DNA of 35,066 nucleotides from NCBI GenBank assembly GCA_030692685.1, contig JAUXZO010000052.1:1-35066 (forward strand), in the 5' to 3' direction. Each line of letters starts with the position of its first letter. The stretch's first letter is position 1. The DNA is from Acidovorax sp. Its GTDB lineage: Bacteria > Pseudomonadota > Gammaproteobacteria > Burkholderiales > Burkholderiaceae_C. Made by a program: the position numbers and the translations under genes. The notes under the pieces were generated by a model. That model made no database searches. It had not been told where the DNA came from and saw only the letters and a list, made by a program, of their open reading frames with translations. Positions 16,387-25,698 of the stretch are shown here, in pieces.

Positions 16387-16394
16387 GGCCCACC

Positions 16395-16742
16395 ATGCAA
16401 CCAAAAAAAGAACTTGAAACCCCCGAGGCCCCCGCTGCCGCGTGGCACGACGTGGGCGAACCCGATGACTTTCCGGACGGTGCTGTCTGGCCCGTGGTGG
16501 TCGGCGGCCTGCCCGTGGCGGTGTTCCGCGATGGCGAGGGCCTGTACGCGCTGCACGACCTGTGCACCCACGGCGCTGCCAAGTTGTCCGATGGGTATGT
16601 GGAAGACGGCTGCGTGGAATGTCCCTTGCATCAGGGCACCTTCGACATCCGCACAGGCGCTCCGTGCAAGGCGCCCGTCACCGAAGCGGTGCGCACGTTT
16701 GCGGTGCGGGTGGTGGCGGGGCGGGTTGAAGTGGGGGTGTAG
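16395..16742 (+). CDS. andAb: Rieske ferredoxin, AndAb-like
   Basis: This 115-residue cytoplasmic Rieske ferredoxin carries electrons to the oxygenase. The [2Fe-2S] ligands are in CTHGAAKLSDG and CPLHQGTFDI (C-x-H and C-x2-H, 16 residues apart). The fold runs from a WHDVGEPDDF start through PVVVGGLPVAVFRDGEGLYALHDL to a V-rich C-terminal strand. I chose the ATG at 16395, eight bases after the small subunit stop; the frame stays open upstream to 16314 but would overlap that gene. In the three-component anthranilate dioxygenase a separate FAD reductase (AndAa) feeds this protein; it is absent here, so a shared reductase elsewhere must serve it. Confidence 0.92.
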   Translation: MQPKKELETPEAPAAAWHDVGEPDDFPDGAVWPVVVGGLPVAVFRDGEGLYALHDLCTHGAAKLSDGYVEDGCVECPLHQGTFDIRTGAPCKAPVTEAVRTFAVRVVAGRVEVGV

Positions 16743-16815
16743 CGCACGTTGTGGTGCATGCGCCGCAGAGGTGGCACCGGATTTTCTCTTGAACGTTGTT
16801 AGACAAGGACTGAAG

Positions 16816-18027
16816 ATGGCTCACAAATTTTGCTCATTTTTTCGTGTGCAATCCTTTGCACGCGTGACGGCCCTGGCCGCCTTTGCAGCCTGCACCTCCC
16901 TGTCTGCCATCGCGCAGTCCGGGCCTATCAAGGTGGGTATTGCGCTCGACATCTCGGGCCCCTTCGCGGGCCCGGGGGCCGAGGCGCGTGATGGTTTTGC
17001 GCTGGCCATCAAGCAACTGGGTGGCAAGCTCGGGGGGCAGCCGGTCGAGTTTGTGCAGACCGACATGGCGGGCAGCCCAGACCAGGCCAAGCAGTTGGTA
17101 GACCGTTTTGTGCAGCGCGAGAAGATCGACCTGTTTACCGGCCCCATCGCATCCAACGTGGCGTTGGCGGTGGCGCCTTCGCTGTTTGCCGCCAAGGTGC
17201 CCTACCTGTCGAACAACGCAGGCCCTAGCCAGCTGGCCGGGGCCGGGTGCAATGCGTACTTTTTTGGCACGGCCTACCAGAACGACCAGTTCCACGAAGC
17301 CGCAGGCCAGTTTGCCGCCGACCAGAAGTTTGGCCGCATGGTGGTGCTGGCACCCAACTACCCCGCAGGCAAGGACAGCATCACCGGCTTCAAGCGCAAG
17401 TACAAGGGCGTGGTGGCCGACGAGATCTACACCAAGGTTGGCCAGCTGGACTACGCCACCGAACTGGCGCAACTGCGCGCCGCCAAACCCGATGCGCTGT
17501 ACTTCTTCTTGCCCGGGGCCATGGGCATCAACTTCATCAAGCAGTTTGTGGGTGCGGGCCTGTCCAAAGACATCACGCTGGTCACCAGCGGGTTCTCGGC
17601 CGACGAGGACATCATCGGCGCAGTGGGCGAGCCCATGCTGGGCCTGTTCAACACTACCCACTGGGCACACGACCTGGACAACGCGGCCAACAAGGCGTTT
17701 GTAGCCGCGTTCCGCAAAGAGTACGCAGGCCGCTACCCCTCGCTTTATGCCGCGCAAGCCTATGACGTGATTGCCGCCATGGACGCTGCGGTGAAGGCCG
17801 TGGGCGGCAAGGTGAGCGACAAGGAAGCGCTGACCAAGGCCCTGGCCAAGGCGCAGTTCGCATCGGTGCGCGGCAGCTTCCGATATGCCAACAACCATTT
17901 CCCGGTGCAGAACTTCTACCTGCGCACCATCGGCAAAAACGCCGAAGGTCGCGTGACCAACAAGACGCTCAAGACGGTGCTGGAAGGCTATGGCGATGCG
18001 TACTCGTCGCAATGCGGGTTGAAGTGA
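16816..18027 (+). CDS. Periplasmic ABC substrate-binding protein (branched-chain type)
   Basis: This 403-residue protein carries a cleavable signal peptide (MAHKFCSFFRVQSFARVTAL, ending ...AIAQS) and a Peripla_BP_6/LivJ-like two-lobe fold beginning IKVGIALDISGPFAGPGAEA. Typical segments are DQAKQLVDRFVQREKIDLFTG and a final KTVLEGYGDAYSSQCGLK. AAGGAC precedes the ATG. It lies 73 bases after the ferredoxin gene and just upstream of two permease and two ATPase genes, so it is probably the receptor of that importer. The proximity to the dioxygenase suggests it binds the aromatic substrate rather than leucine, which is inference. Confidence 0.92.
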   Translation: MAHKFCSFFRVQSFARVTALAAFAACTSLSAIAQSGPIKVGIALDISGPFAGPGAEARDGFALAIKQLGGKLGGQPVEFVQTDMAGSPDQAKQLVDRFVQREKIDLFTGPIASNVALAVAPSLFAAKVPYLSNNAGPSQLAGAGCNAYFFGTAYQNDQFHEAAGQFAADQKFGRMVVLAPNYPAGKDSITGFKRKYKGVVADEIYTKVGQLDYATELAQLRAAKPDALYFFLPGAMGINFIKQFVGAGLSKDITLVTSGFSADEDIIGAVGEPMLGLFNTTHWAHDLDNAANKAFVAAFRKEYAGRYPSLYAAQAYDVIAAMDAAVKAVGGKVSDKEALTKALAKAQFASVRGSFRYANNHFPVQNFYLRTIGKNAEGRVTNKTLKTVLEGYGDAYSSQCGLK

Positions 18028-18028
18028 A

Positions 18029-18115
18029 TCCCCCCTGAGTCGCTGCGCGCCTTCCCGCTGAGGGGGACGCCGCCAGCGCGGCGGCCCTTGCGCGGCGGCC
18101 CTTTGCCGGGGACAC
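18029..18115 (+). repeat. GC-rich dispersed repeat type 2, copy A
   Basis: CCCCCCTGAGTCGCTGCGCG, CCTTCCCGCTGAGGGGGACG and later GGCGGCCCTTGCGCGGCGGC occur between the binding-protein and permease genes. The same series appears in inverse orientation at 29738-29823. CCCCCT...AGGGGG can form a stem. It makes up most of the 177-base gap. Confidence 0.75.
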
Positions 18116-18204
18116 GCCAATTTTTGCGGACTGCGACGACGGCGCATCGAGCACTGGAATACCGAAATTAACCTGCACCTCAATCTGCGCATGACGGCCA
18201 CCTC

Positions 18205-19125
18205 ATGAATCCGATACTTGTCTTCGAGCAATTGCTCAATGGCGCGGGCTATGGGCTCATGCTTTTTCTGATTGCTGCGGGCCTGACGCTGGTCTTTGGG
18301 ATCATGGACGTGATGAACCTGTCGCACGGCTCGCTGTTCATGGTGGGTGCGTATGTGGCCGCCACTGTGCATGTGCAAAGCGGCTCATTTGCGGGCGCCG
18401 TGCTGGTCGCCGTATTGGTCACGATGCTGGTGGCGGTGCTGCTGGAGGTGACGCTGATGCGCCGCCTGTACGGGCGCGACCACCTGGCGCAGGTGCTGGC
18501 CACGTTCGGTGTGATCCTGGTGGCCGACGACGCCGTGAAGATGGTGTGGGGCCCATCGCCCGTGATGGCGCCCACGCCTGCGGCGCTGGCTGGACCGGTG
18601 GAGCTGTTTGCAGGCCTGCCATACCCGTCGTACCGGCTGGTCATTTTGGGTGCCGGGGTGCTGGTGGCGGGGTTGTTGTACTTGCTGGTCAATCACAGCC
18701 GTGTGGGCATGCTGGTGCGCGCGGGCGCGTCTGACCGGGCCATGGCCGAGCTGATGGGCGTGCGCGTCAAGCGCGTGTTCAGCGGCATCTTTCTGTTGGG
18801 TGCCGCGCTGGCGGCGCTGGCGGGCGCGCTGATGGGGCCCATCATGGCGGTGCAGGTGGGCATGGGCGAATCCATCTTGATTCCTGCGCTGGTGGTCATC
18901 GTCATTGGCGGCATTGGCTCGGTGCGGGGTGCCTTTGTGGCGGCGCTGCTGGTGGGCCTGGTGGACACCATTGGCCGCGCCTTTTTGCCGCTGCTGCTGC
19001 GTGCCACGCTGCCGCCTGCGCTGGCGGCCGATCTGGGGCCGCTGTTTGCCGAGGTGGCCATGTACGCACTGATGGCTGCGGTGCTGACCTTCCGCCCCGC
19101 GGGGCTGTTTTCTGCGAGGGCCTGA
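18205..19125 (+). CDS. livH: Branched-chain amino acid-type ABC permease LivH
   Basis: This is a 306-residue inner-membrane permease of the LivH family, with about eight hydrophobic segments. It has the N-terminal LLNGAGYGLMLFLIAAGLTL, the GIMDVMNLSHGSLFMVGAY motif, the cytoplasmic EAA-like loop (SDRAMAELMGVRVKRVF) and the C-terminal GIGSVRGAFVAALLVGLVDT. It forms the channel with LivM. It starts 177 bases after the binding-protein gene, across a repeat that might separate expression of the binding protein from the rest. The livM gene starts 3 bases after it. The cargo is not told by the permease alone. Confidence 0.92.
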   Translation: MNPILVFEQLLNGAGYGLMLFLIAAGLTLVFGIMDVMNLSHGSLFMVGAYVAATVHVQSGSFAGAVLVAVLVTMLVAVLLEVTLMRRLYGRDHLAQVLATFGVILVADDAVKMVWGPSPVMAPTPAALAGPVELFAGLPYPSYRLVILGAGVLVAGLLYLLVNHSRVGMLVRAGASDRAMAELMGVRVKRVFSGIFLLGAALAALAGALMGPIMAVQVGMGESILIPALVVIVIGGIGSVRGAFVAALLVGLVDTIGRAFLPLLLRATLPPALAADLGPLFAEVAMYALMAAVLTFRPAGLFSARA

Positions 19126-19128
19126 CGG

Positions 19129-20136
19129 ATGTCGGTCGCTTCAAGTTCACCTTCTCTGTCCGCCGCCTCTGCGGTGCGCGGTGCCCAATCAGCACGCTGG
19201 ATGGGGGCTGTGGTTCCGCTCATCGTCTTGTTGGCGCTGGCCGTGTTCCCGCCCATCGCATCAACGCTGGGGCTGGACTTTTACATTGGCTTTGTGCGCC
19301 GGGTGCTGGTGTTTGCACTGGCGGCCGCCAGCCTCAACTTCATCATGGGGTTTGGCGGCATGGTGGCGTTGGGGCATGCCGGTTTCGTGGGTGTTGGGGC
19401 CTATGCGGTGGTCATGTTGACCGATGCGGGCGTGACATCTGCCTGGGTGGTGTGGGGCGCTGCGATGGCGCTCGCCGCGTTGGCTGCGGTGGTGATTGGC
19501 GCGGTGTCGCTGCGCACCAAGGGCGTGTACTTCATCATGATCACGCTGGCGTTTGCGCAGATGCTGTACTTCGTTTTTGTGTCGCTGCGCAGCTATGGGG
19601 GCGACGACGGCTACAGCCTGCCCATGCGGCCCTTGCTGGGCCTGGGGCTCAACAGTGCCGACGAATCCACGTTGTACTGGGTGGTGCTGGCGCTGGTGGC
19701 CGTGGTGCTGTGGTGGCTGGACCGCGCCACTGCGTCGCGTTTTGGCGCAGCTCTGGCAGGCATCCGCGACAACGAAACGCGCATGCGTGCGCTGGGCTAC
19801 CCGGTGTATTTGCTGCAGCTCACGGCATTTGTGTTGGCCGGTGCAGTGGCAGGCCTGGCCGGTGCGTTTTTGGCCACGGGCAACAGCTTTGTCAGCCCGT
19901 CGATGATGCACTGGACGCAGTCGGCCACGCTGATTGTGATGGTGGTTATTGGTGGCCTGGGCCGTCGCTGGGGCGGGCCGCTGGGCGCTGCGGTGTGGCT
20001 GACGCTGGAAGAAGTTCTCAAGCTCAACACCGACTATTGGCACATGCCGCTGGGTGCGCTGCTGATTGTCACCGCTCTGTATGCGCCCAAGGGACTGGCC
20101 GCGCTGGCGGACCTGCGTGCAAGGAGCACCCGATGA
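19129..20136 (+). CDS. livM: Branched-chain amino acid-type ABC permease LivM
   Basis: This is the 335-residue second permease subunit. It shows repeated hydrophobic segments, LNFIMGFGGMVALGHAGFVGVGAYA, the cytoplasmic loop FGAALAGIRDNETRMRALGY that contacts the ATPase, and GGLGRRWGGPLGAAVWLTLE near the end. The first ~30 residues are Ser/Ala rich. The stop overlaps the livG ATG by four bases (ATGA), so the two are probably translationally coupled. Pairing with LivH and the two ATPases gives a complete importer. Confidence 0.92.
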   Translation: MSVASSSPSLSAASAVRGAQSARWMGAVVPLIVLLALAVFPPIASTLGLDFYIGFVRRVLVFALAAASLNFIMGFGGMVALGHAGFVGVGAYAVVMLTDAGVTSAWVVWGAAMALAALAAVVIGAVSLRTKGVYFIMITLAFAQMLYFVFVSLRSYGGDDGYSLPMRPLLGLGLNSADESTLYWVVLALVAVVLWWLDRATASRFGAALAGIRDNETRMRALGYPVYLLQLTAFVLAGAVAGLAGAFLATGNSFVSPSMMHWTQSATLIVMVVIGGLGRRWGGPLGAAVWLTLEEVLKLNTDYWHMPLGALLIVTALYAPKGLAALADLRARSTR

Positions 20137-20887
20137 GCCTCTTTCAAGTCGAGGGCCTGGTCAAGCGCTTTGGCGGCCTGCTGGCCACCGACCACGTCAG
20201 CCTGGCGGTCGAGCGCGGCGAGATCCACGCGCTGATTGGCCCCAACGGGGCGGGAAAAACGACGCTGGTCAACCAGATATCGGGCCTGCTGAAGCCCGAC
20301 TCTGGGCGGGTGGTGCTGGACGGCGTGGACATCACCGCGCTGCCCATGCACCGCCGCGTGGCGCACGGGCTGTCGCGCTGTTTTCAGGTCACGCGCATCT
20401 TCCCGGCGCAGACCGTGCGTGACAACCTGCTGCTGGCCGTGCAGGCGCACAGCGGCTCCAGCTTTCGCTTTGTGCAGCCGCGTGCGCAGGCGCGTGACCT
20501 GTACGCCAAGGCCGAGCAACTGGCCGATCGGGTGGGGCTGCAGCACAGCCTGAACGAGACCGCGGGCGCTTTGCCGCATGGCGCGCAGCGCACACTGGAC
20601 GTGGCGCTGGCCCTGGCCGCAGCCCCCAAACTGCTGCTGCTGGACGAGCCCATGGCGGGCATGGGGCCGGACGAATCACTGCAGATGGTGCAGCTCATCG
20701 AGGCGCTGCGCAAGGACATGGCCGTGCTGCTGATCGAGCACGACATGGAGGCCGTGTTTCGCCTGGCCGACCGCATCTCGGTGCTGGTGTATGGCCGCGT
20801 GCTGACCGCCGGCACGCCCGACGAAATCCGCAACCACCCCGAGGTGCAGGCCGTGTATTTGGGCACCGAAACGCTGGAGACCACCGC

Positions 20888-20891
<4 letters not shown>
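20133..20891 (+). CDS. livG: ABC transporter ATP-binding protein LivG
   Basis: This 252-residue ATPase drives the importer from the cytoplasmic face. It has Walker A GPNGAGKTTL (about residues 36-45), a Q-loop region around FQVTRIFPAQTV, a signature motif that reads LPHGAQRTLDVALAL instead of LSGGQ, Walker B KLLLLDEPMAGM and the switch histidine in LIEHDMEAVF. The altered signature is common in the LivG branch. The ATG at 20133 overlaps livM and is preceded by AAGGAG. The longer open frame upstream overlaps livM and is rejected. Confidence 0.93.
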
Positions 20892-21607
<716 letters not shown>

Positions 21608-21956
21608 TGGGGCGGGTGTGCTCCGTGCTGTTCGGTGAGGGCCCAATGGATGGAATTGAGTGGAGTCGAATTGAGTTCATTTGCTATTTAAAGCATAGCT
21701 GCTAGCGCTTTACCAGTAAGCGCTAGAGACCATTTTGTTTATATTTATGTGCTGCGATGCTTGTCGGTTGCGTCAACTCTCTGACGCTGGGCACGGCGCT
21801 GGCCCTGGGGTTTGGTCCGCCCATTTCCCCTCGCGCACCTCATCGCGCGTTCGCTTGTAACATCCTTGCCCGAGGCTCCGCACATCCGCCCGGCAGCCGA
21901 TCTTCATTCTTGCGCTTTGCTGCGTTTCTTTCCTTGTCTACTGGAGTCTTTACCGC
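21608..21956 (+). other. 349-base gap between livF and the aldo/keto reductase
   Basis: No gene is supported here. It holds the dispersed hairpin repeat at 21697-21740, and the last part presumably contains the aldo/keto reductase promoter. GGAG lies about ten bases before that gene's ATG. No clear rho-independent terminator for the liv operon was seen. Confidence 0.6.
21697..21740 (+). repeat. Dispersed hairpin repeat, canonical copy (livF-AKR gap)
   Basis: ATAGCTGCTAGCGCTTTACC, then AGTAAGCGCTAGAGACCATTTT, forms the stem TAGCGCTT / AAGCGCTA with a 7-base loop. It is the closest match in the window to the family pattern. Confidence 0.78.
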
Positions 21957-23018
21957 ATGAACAAAGTCCCCTTGGGTCAGAGTGACCTGCATGTCACCCC
22001 TATTTGCCTGGGCACCATGACCTTCGGCGAGCAGGTCAACGAGGCCGATTCGCACGCCATCCTCAGCCATTCGCTGGACCGCGGCGTGAACTTCATCGAC
22101 ACGGCCGAGATGTATTCGGTGCCCGCCAAGGCCGAGACCTTTGGCGCGACCGAGACCATCATCGGCAACTGGTTTTCCAAGAACCCCGGTGCACGCGAAA
22201 AGCTGGTGTTGGCCACCAAGGTGGCGGGCCCCTCGCGTGGCATGCCCTGGGTGCGCGAAGCCAAAGGCATGGCGCCCGCTGACATCGTGGCCTCGTGCGA
22301 CGCCAGCCTGCGCCGGCTGCAGACGGACGTGATCGACCTCTACCAGATCCACTGGCCCGAGCGCCATGTACCCGCCTTTGGCGCCTTGTATTACGACCCA
22401 GCCAAAGAAACGTCCGAGACCCCCATCCACGCCCAACTGGACGCGCTGGCGGGCTTGGTGAAGGCGGGCAAGGTGCGCTACATCGGCCTCTCCAACGAGA
22501 CGCCTTACGGCGTGCACGAGTTCGTGCGCCTGGCCGAGCAGCATGGCCTGCCACGGGTGGCGACGGTGCAGAACCCGTACTGTCTGATCAACCGCACCTG
22601 GGAAAACGCGCTGGACGAAACCTGCCACCGTCTTAACGTGTCGCTGCTGGCCTACTCGCCCCTGGGCTTTGGCCTGCTGACGGGCAAGTACGACGACAGT
22701 GGCATCACCGGCCCCGATGCGCCCAAGGGCGCGCGCATCTCGTCGTATGAATCGGTGCGCAAGCAGCGCTGGGGCCGCCCCGAGTCGCTGGAGGCCTCGC
22801 GCCGCTACAACGCACTGGCCCGGGCCAACGGCATGACGCCCACGCAGATGGCACTGGCCTTCTGCTACACCAAGTGGCAGGTCGCCAGCACCATCATCGG
22901 CGTGACGTCGGTGGCACAGCTCGATGAAGACTTGGCGGCATGGGGCACCACGCTGTCGCCCGAAGTGCTCAAGGCGATTGACTCCATTCGATGGGAACTG
23001 CGCGATCCGGCGTTGTGA
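21957..23018 (+). CDS. Tas-like NADP(H)-dependent aldo/keto reductase
   Basis: This 353-residue protein has the TIM-barrel aldo/keto reductase fold and reads as a Tas-type family member. The catalytic tetrad is visible as D and Y in NFIDTAEMYSVPAK, K in VLATKVAG and H in LYQIHWPERH. The cofactor region is in LAYSPLGFGLLTGKY and the C-terminal STIIGVTSVAQLDED. The E. coli homologue is Tas. The physiological carbonyl substrate is not known. It is separated from livF by 349 bases and ends before a strong terminator, so it is probably a single-gene unit. Confidence 0.92.
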   Translation: MNKVPLGQSDLHVTPICLGTMTFGEQVNEADSHAILSHSLDRGVNFIDTAEMYSVPAKAETFGATETIIGNWFSKNPGAREKLVLATKVAGPSRGMPWVREAKGMAPADIVASCDASLRRLQTDVIDLYQIHWPERHVPAFGALYYDPAKETSETPIHAQLDALAGLVKAGKVRYIGLSNETPYGVHEFVRLAEQHGLPRVATVQNPYCLINRTWENALDETCHRLNVSLLAYSPLGFGLLTGKYDDSGITGPDAPKGARISSYESVRKQRWGRPESLEASRRYNALARANGMTPTQMALAFCYTKWQVASTIIGVTSVAQLDEDLAAWGTTLSPEVLKAIDSIRWELRDPAL

Positions 23019-23036
23019 GTGCTGCGGGTAGATAAC

Positions 23037-23065
23037 AAAAAGGGGCTGAACAGCCCCTTTTTTTT
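23037..23065 (+). terminator. Rho-independent terminator after the aldo/keto reductase
   Basis: AAAAAGGGGCT GAAC AGCCCC followed by T8 forms a tight hairpin with a four-base loop starting 19 bases after the stop. The A5 on the 5' side makes it possibly bidirectional, so it could also end transcripts from the M20 gene, which stops at 23089. Confidence 0.92.
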
Positions 23066-23088
23066 ATGTCGGCCAGCACGCCTGGCGC

Positions 23089-24504
23089 CTATGCAGCGGC
23101 CTTGATGCGGCCTTCCTTCCAAGGCGTGCCCTGCGACTCACCCAGGTCCCAGAACAGCCCGGCCATAACGGCGAGCCCCTCGCGCGCTACGGAGCCGAGC
23201 AGGTGCTCATTGGGCGCGTGTTGCGCGCAGGCGGGGTACGAGTGGGGCACCCACAGCGTGGGCAGTCCCAGCTGGTCCGCAAAGATGTCGTTGGGCAAAG
23301 AACCGGCGAGGTTGGGCAGCAAGGTGGCGGGCTGCCCAGCGCTGGCCTCTAGCGACGCCAGAGCCCAGTCCACCCAAGGGTTGTGCAGGTCCAGCCGCGT
23401 GGCGCCGCACACCATGCCCACGGTGATGGCCACGTCGGCGAAGCCGTGTGCGTCCAGGTGTTCGCGCACGATGGCTTCCACGTTGTGCCAGTCGGTGCCC
23501 ACCACAAAGCGCAATTGGCAATGCGCGACCGCTTGCGAAGGGATGGCATTGATCGGCCGCTGCGCATTGCCCGCGCCCAGTGCCAATACTTCCAGTGTGT
23601 TCCAGCCCACCAGTTGCTCGGCGGGCGTGAGGCCCGGTTCGCCCCAGCCGGGTGTCAGCGCGGGGTCATCGGCACCCGTGCCAATGGCCACGTCTTGGAG
23701 GGCGGTGCGCAGCTTGGCGGGCACTGCCGGAGGCAGCAGGCCCTTGACCAGAATGCGACCCTTGGCGTCTACCAGTGTGGTGAGGGCGTGTGTGAGCACG
23801 GTGGCGGGGTTGGCCAGCACGCCGCCCCAGTTGCCAGAGTGGTAGGCCTTGTCGCGGCTGCGCACAGTGAGCGAGAAGTTGATGGCGCCCCGCGAGCCGA
23901 GGAAGAGCGTGGGGCGTGCCGCGCTCACGCGCGGGCCGTCGCTGGCCACAAACAGGTCGGCTTTCAGCGCGTCGCGGTGCTGTTCGCAAAAGGCGGCCAG
24001 GCCGGGTGAGCCCGCTTCTTCGCCCATTTCCATCAGCAACGTCACGTTGTAGCCCAAGCGGCCCTTGCGGGCTTGCAACGTGTGTGCCAGCGCAGAGAGG
24101 CTGACGGTGTGCTGGCCCTTGTTGTCGGCCGTGCCACGGCCATACCAGCGGTCGTCTTCGATGGTCAGCTCCCACGGTGAAAGGCCTTCGCGCCATTGGC
24201 TGTCCTGGCCGTTGACCACGTCGCCGTGGCCATAGGTCATCACGGTGGGCAGGAATGGGTCTTCTACGCGCCGCGCCAACAGCAGGGGGCCGCCTTTGGG
24301 ATCGGCGTTGTCGAGCACCTGGCAGTCGAAACCCCAAGGCTCCAGCCATGGCACGATTTCGTCGGTCAGGTACGTGCGCAGCGTGGGGGGCACTTGCCCG
24401 GTGTCGCTTTCGGTGCGCCAGGCCACGCGGCGGTGCAAGTCAGTCGCAAAGCGGCCGTCGTCGAAGTAGTGTTGGACGTTCTTGATCAGTTGTTCTCGGT
24501 TCAT
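23089..24504 (-). CDS. M20-family metallopeptidase
   Basis: This is a 471-residue M20/M28-type zinc hydrolase of the dipeptidase, deacylase or amidohydrolase group. Metal ligands are visible in TYGHGDVV (H), GRGTADNKGQ (D), EMGEEAGSPG (catalytic E and ligand E), VASDGP (D) and HSYPACAQHAPNEH (H). The lid domain lies between the two halves of the catalytic domain. AAGGAG lies seven bases before the ATG at 24504; an upstream start at 24594 would overlap the neighbouring gene and lacks support. It follows the Bug-type protein by 19 bases, so the two are probably one transcription unit. The substrate is unknown; the pairing suggests it hydrolyses an imported amide or peptide-like compound. Confidence 0.9.
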   Translation of the reverse strand: MNREQLIKNVQHYFDDGRFATDLHRRVAWRTESDTGQVPPTLRTYLTDEIVPWLEPWGFDCQVLDNADPKGGPLLLARRVEDPFLPTVMTYGHGDVVNGQDSQWREGLSPWELTIEDDRWYGRGTADNKGQHTVSLSALAHTLQARKGRLGYNVTLLMEMGEEAGSPGLAAFCEQHRDALKADLFVASDGPRVSAARPTLFLGSRGAINFSLTVRSRDKAYHSGNWGGVLANPATVLTHALTTLVDAKGRILVKGLLPPAVPAKLRTALQDVAIGTGADDPALTPGWGEPGLTPAEQLVGWNTLEVLALGAGNAQRPINAIPSQAVAHCQLRFVVGTDWHNVEAIVREHLDAHGFADVAITVGMVCGATRLDLHNPWVDWALASLEASAGQPATLLPNLAGSLPNDIFADQLGLPTLWVPHSYPACAQHAPNEHLLGSVAREGLAVMAGLFWDLGESQGTPWKEGRIKAAA

Positions 24505-24523
24505 CGTGTTCTCCTTGTTCGGG

Positions 24524-25522
24524 TCACTCCACCACGATCTGCGCGCGGTGGGCCAGCGCGCGGTAGCGGCCGATCTCGTCTTCCATGGCGGCATTCATGG
24601 CTTTCGGGCCCACAAACACAGGCTCCATGCCCTGGGCGCGGATTTGTTCTTGGAGGGCGACATCTCGCATGGCGGCCTCCACTTCTTTCATCAGCTTATC
24701 CACGATGGGCGCTGGCGTGCGCGCAGGGGCAGCCACCGCGTACCAGCCGTCAAAGGCGGCCTCCGGCAGTTTCAGCTCTTGCACGGTGGGCACTGCCGGC
24801 AGGGCGCGGGCACGCTCGTTGCCCGCAATAGCCAGTGCGCGCAACTTGCCCGATCGCACATGGGGTGCGGCGCTGGCCACCGTGTCGATGGCGAACTGAA
24901 TCTCACCGCCGATCAGTCCCATCATGGCCTGCGCGCTGCCCCGGTAGGGCACGTCCTGCAGGCGCACGCCAGCGGCTTGCTCCAACAGCGCGCCGACCAG
25001 GTGCGGGGCCGAGCCTGAACCGAAGGTGGCGTAGTTGATGGTTTTGGGCGCAGCCTTGGCTGCGGCCAGCAGGGAGGCCAGGTCTTTGTGGGGGGAGTCG
25101 GCATTGACCACCAGCACCAGGGGCGCACGCGCAATGATGGCAACGGGGACCAGGTCCTTGAGCGGGTCGTACGGCAGTTTTTTTCGCAGCGCAGGGTTCA
25201 CCGTGTAGCTGCTGGAGCCCGACACGAGCAAGGTATAGCCGTCGGGCTCTGCGCGCACCACGGCCTCCGTGCCGATGATGGTGGAGGCGCCGGGCTTGTT
25301 GTCTACCACCACCGGCTTGCCCAGCCGCGCCGACAGTTTCTGGCCCAGTGCGCGGGCCACGGCGTCGGTGCCGCCGCCGGGCGGGAAGGGCACCACGAAA
25401 CGTACCGTGCGCTGTGGCCATGGATCGGTAAGCGCCGCTGTCTGGGCGTGGGAAAGGCTGGCGGTGCTGGCGAGTGTGGCCAGCGCAACGGACAGCAAAG
25501 AGGCTCGAACAAGACGTTTCAT
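24524..25522 (-). CDS. Bug/TctC-family periplasmic substrate-binding protein
   Basis: This is a 332-residue TTT-type receptor. It has a signal peptide (MKRLVRASLLSVALATLAST...LSHAQ), the family segments RFVVPFPPGGGTDAVAR and KPVVVDNKPGASTIIGTEAV, and the aromatic/acidic pocket residues typical of carboxylate binders. No transporter membrane subunits are next to it, which is common for the greatly expanded Bug family in Burkholderiales. The MKRLV start gives a clean signal peptide; the upstream open frame adds 21 residues that do not belong. It is divergent from a LysR-type regulator and precedes the M20 peptidase. Confidence 0.92.
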   Translation of the reverse strand: MKRLVRASLLSVALATLASTASLSHAQTAALTDPWPQRTVRFVVPFPPGGGTDAVARALGQKLSARLGKPVVVDNKPGASTIIGTEAVVRAEPDGYTLLVSGSSSYTVNPALRKKLPYDPLKDLVPVAIIARAPLVLVVNADSPHKDLASLLAAAKAAPKTINYATFGSGSAPHLVGALLEQAAGVRLQDVPYRGSAQAMMGLIGGEIQFAIDTVASAAPHVRSGKLRALAIAGNERARALPAVPTVQELKLPEAAFDGWYAVAAPARTPAPIVDKLMKEVEAAMRDVALQEQIRAQGMEPVFVGPKAMNAAMEDEIGRYRALAHRAQIVVE

Positions 25523-25698
25523 GCGGATTCCAGACGTTGAGGCCTGCGGTGATGGGGCTGGTCGCAAAGATGGCGCCACGGTCACACACAGCCATGGGTG
25601 AATTGGAGCCCTTAAACATGCAAGATGGAAGCCGGTTTACCATTGCTCTGAAGAGAGATTTAGCAACTGACTGTTGCCTTTTTGTTTATGGTCGACCT

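Noticed and set aside
16834..18378. 514-codon minus-strand frame opposite the binding-protein gene
   Set aside because: The plus strand encodes a complete signal peptide and Peripla_BP_6 protein. The antisense translation is His/Arg rich and unlike a real protein.
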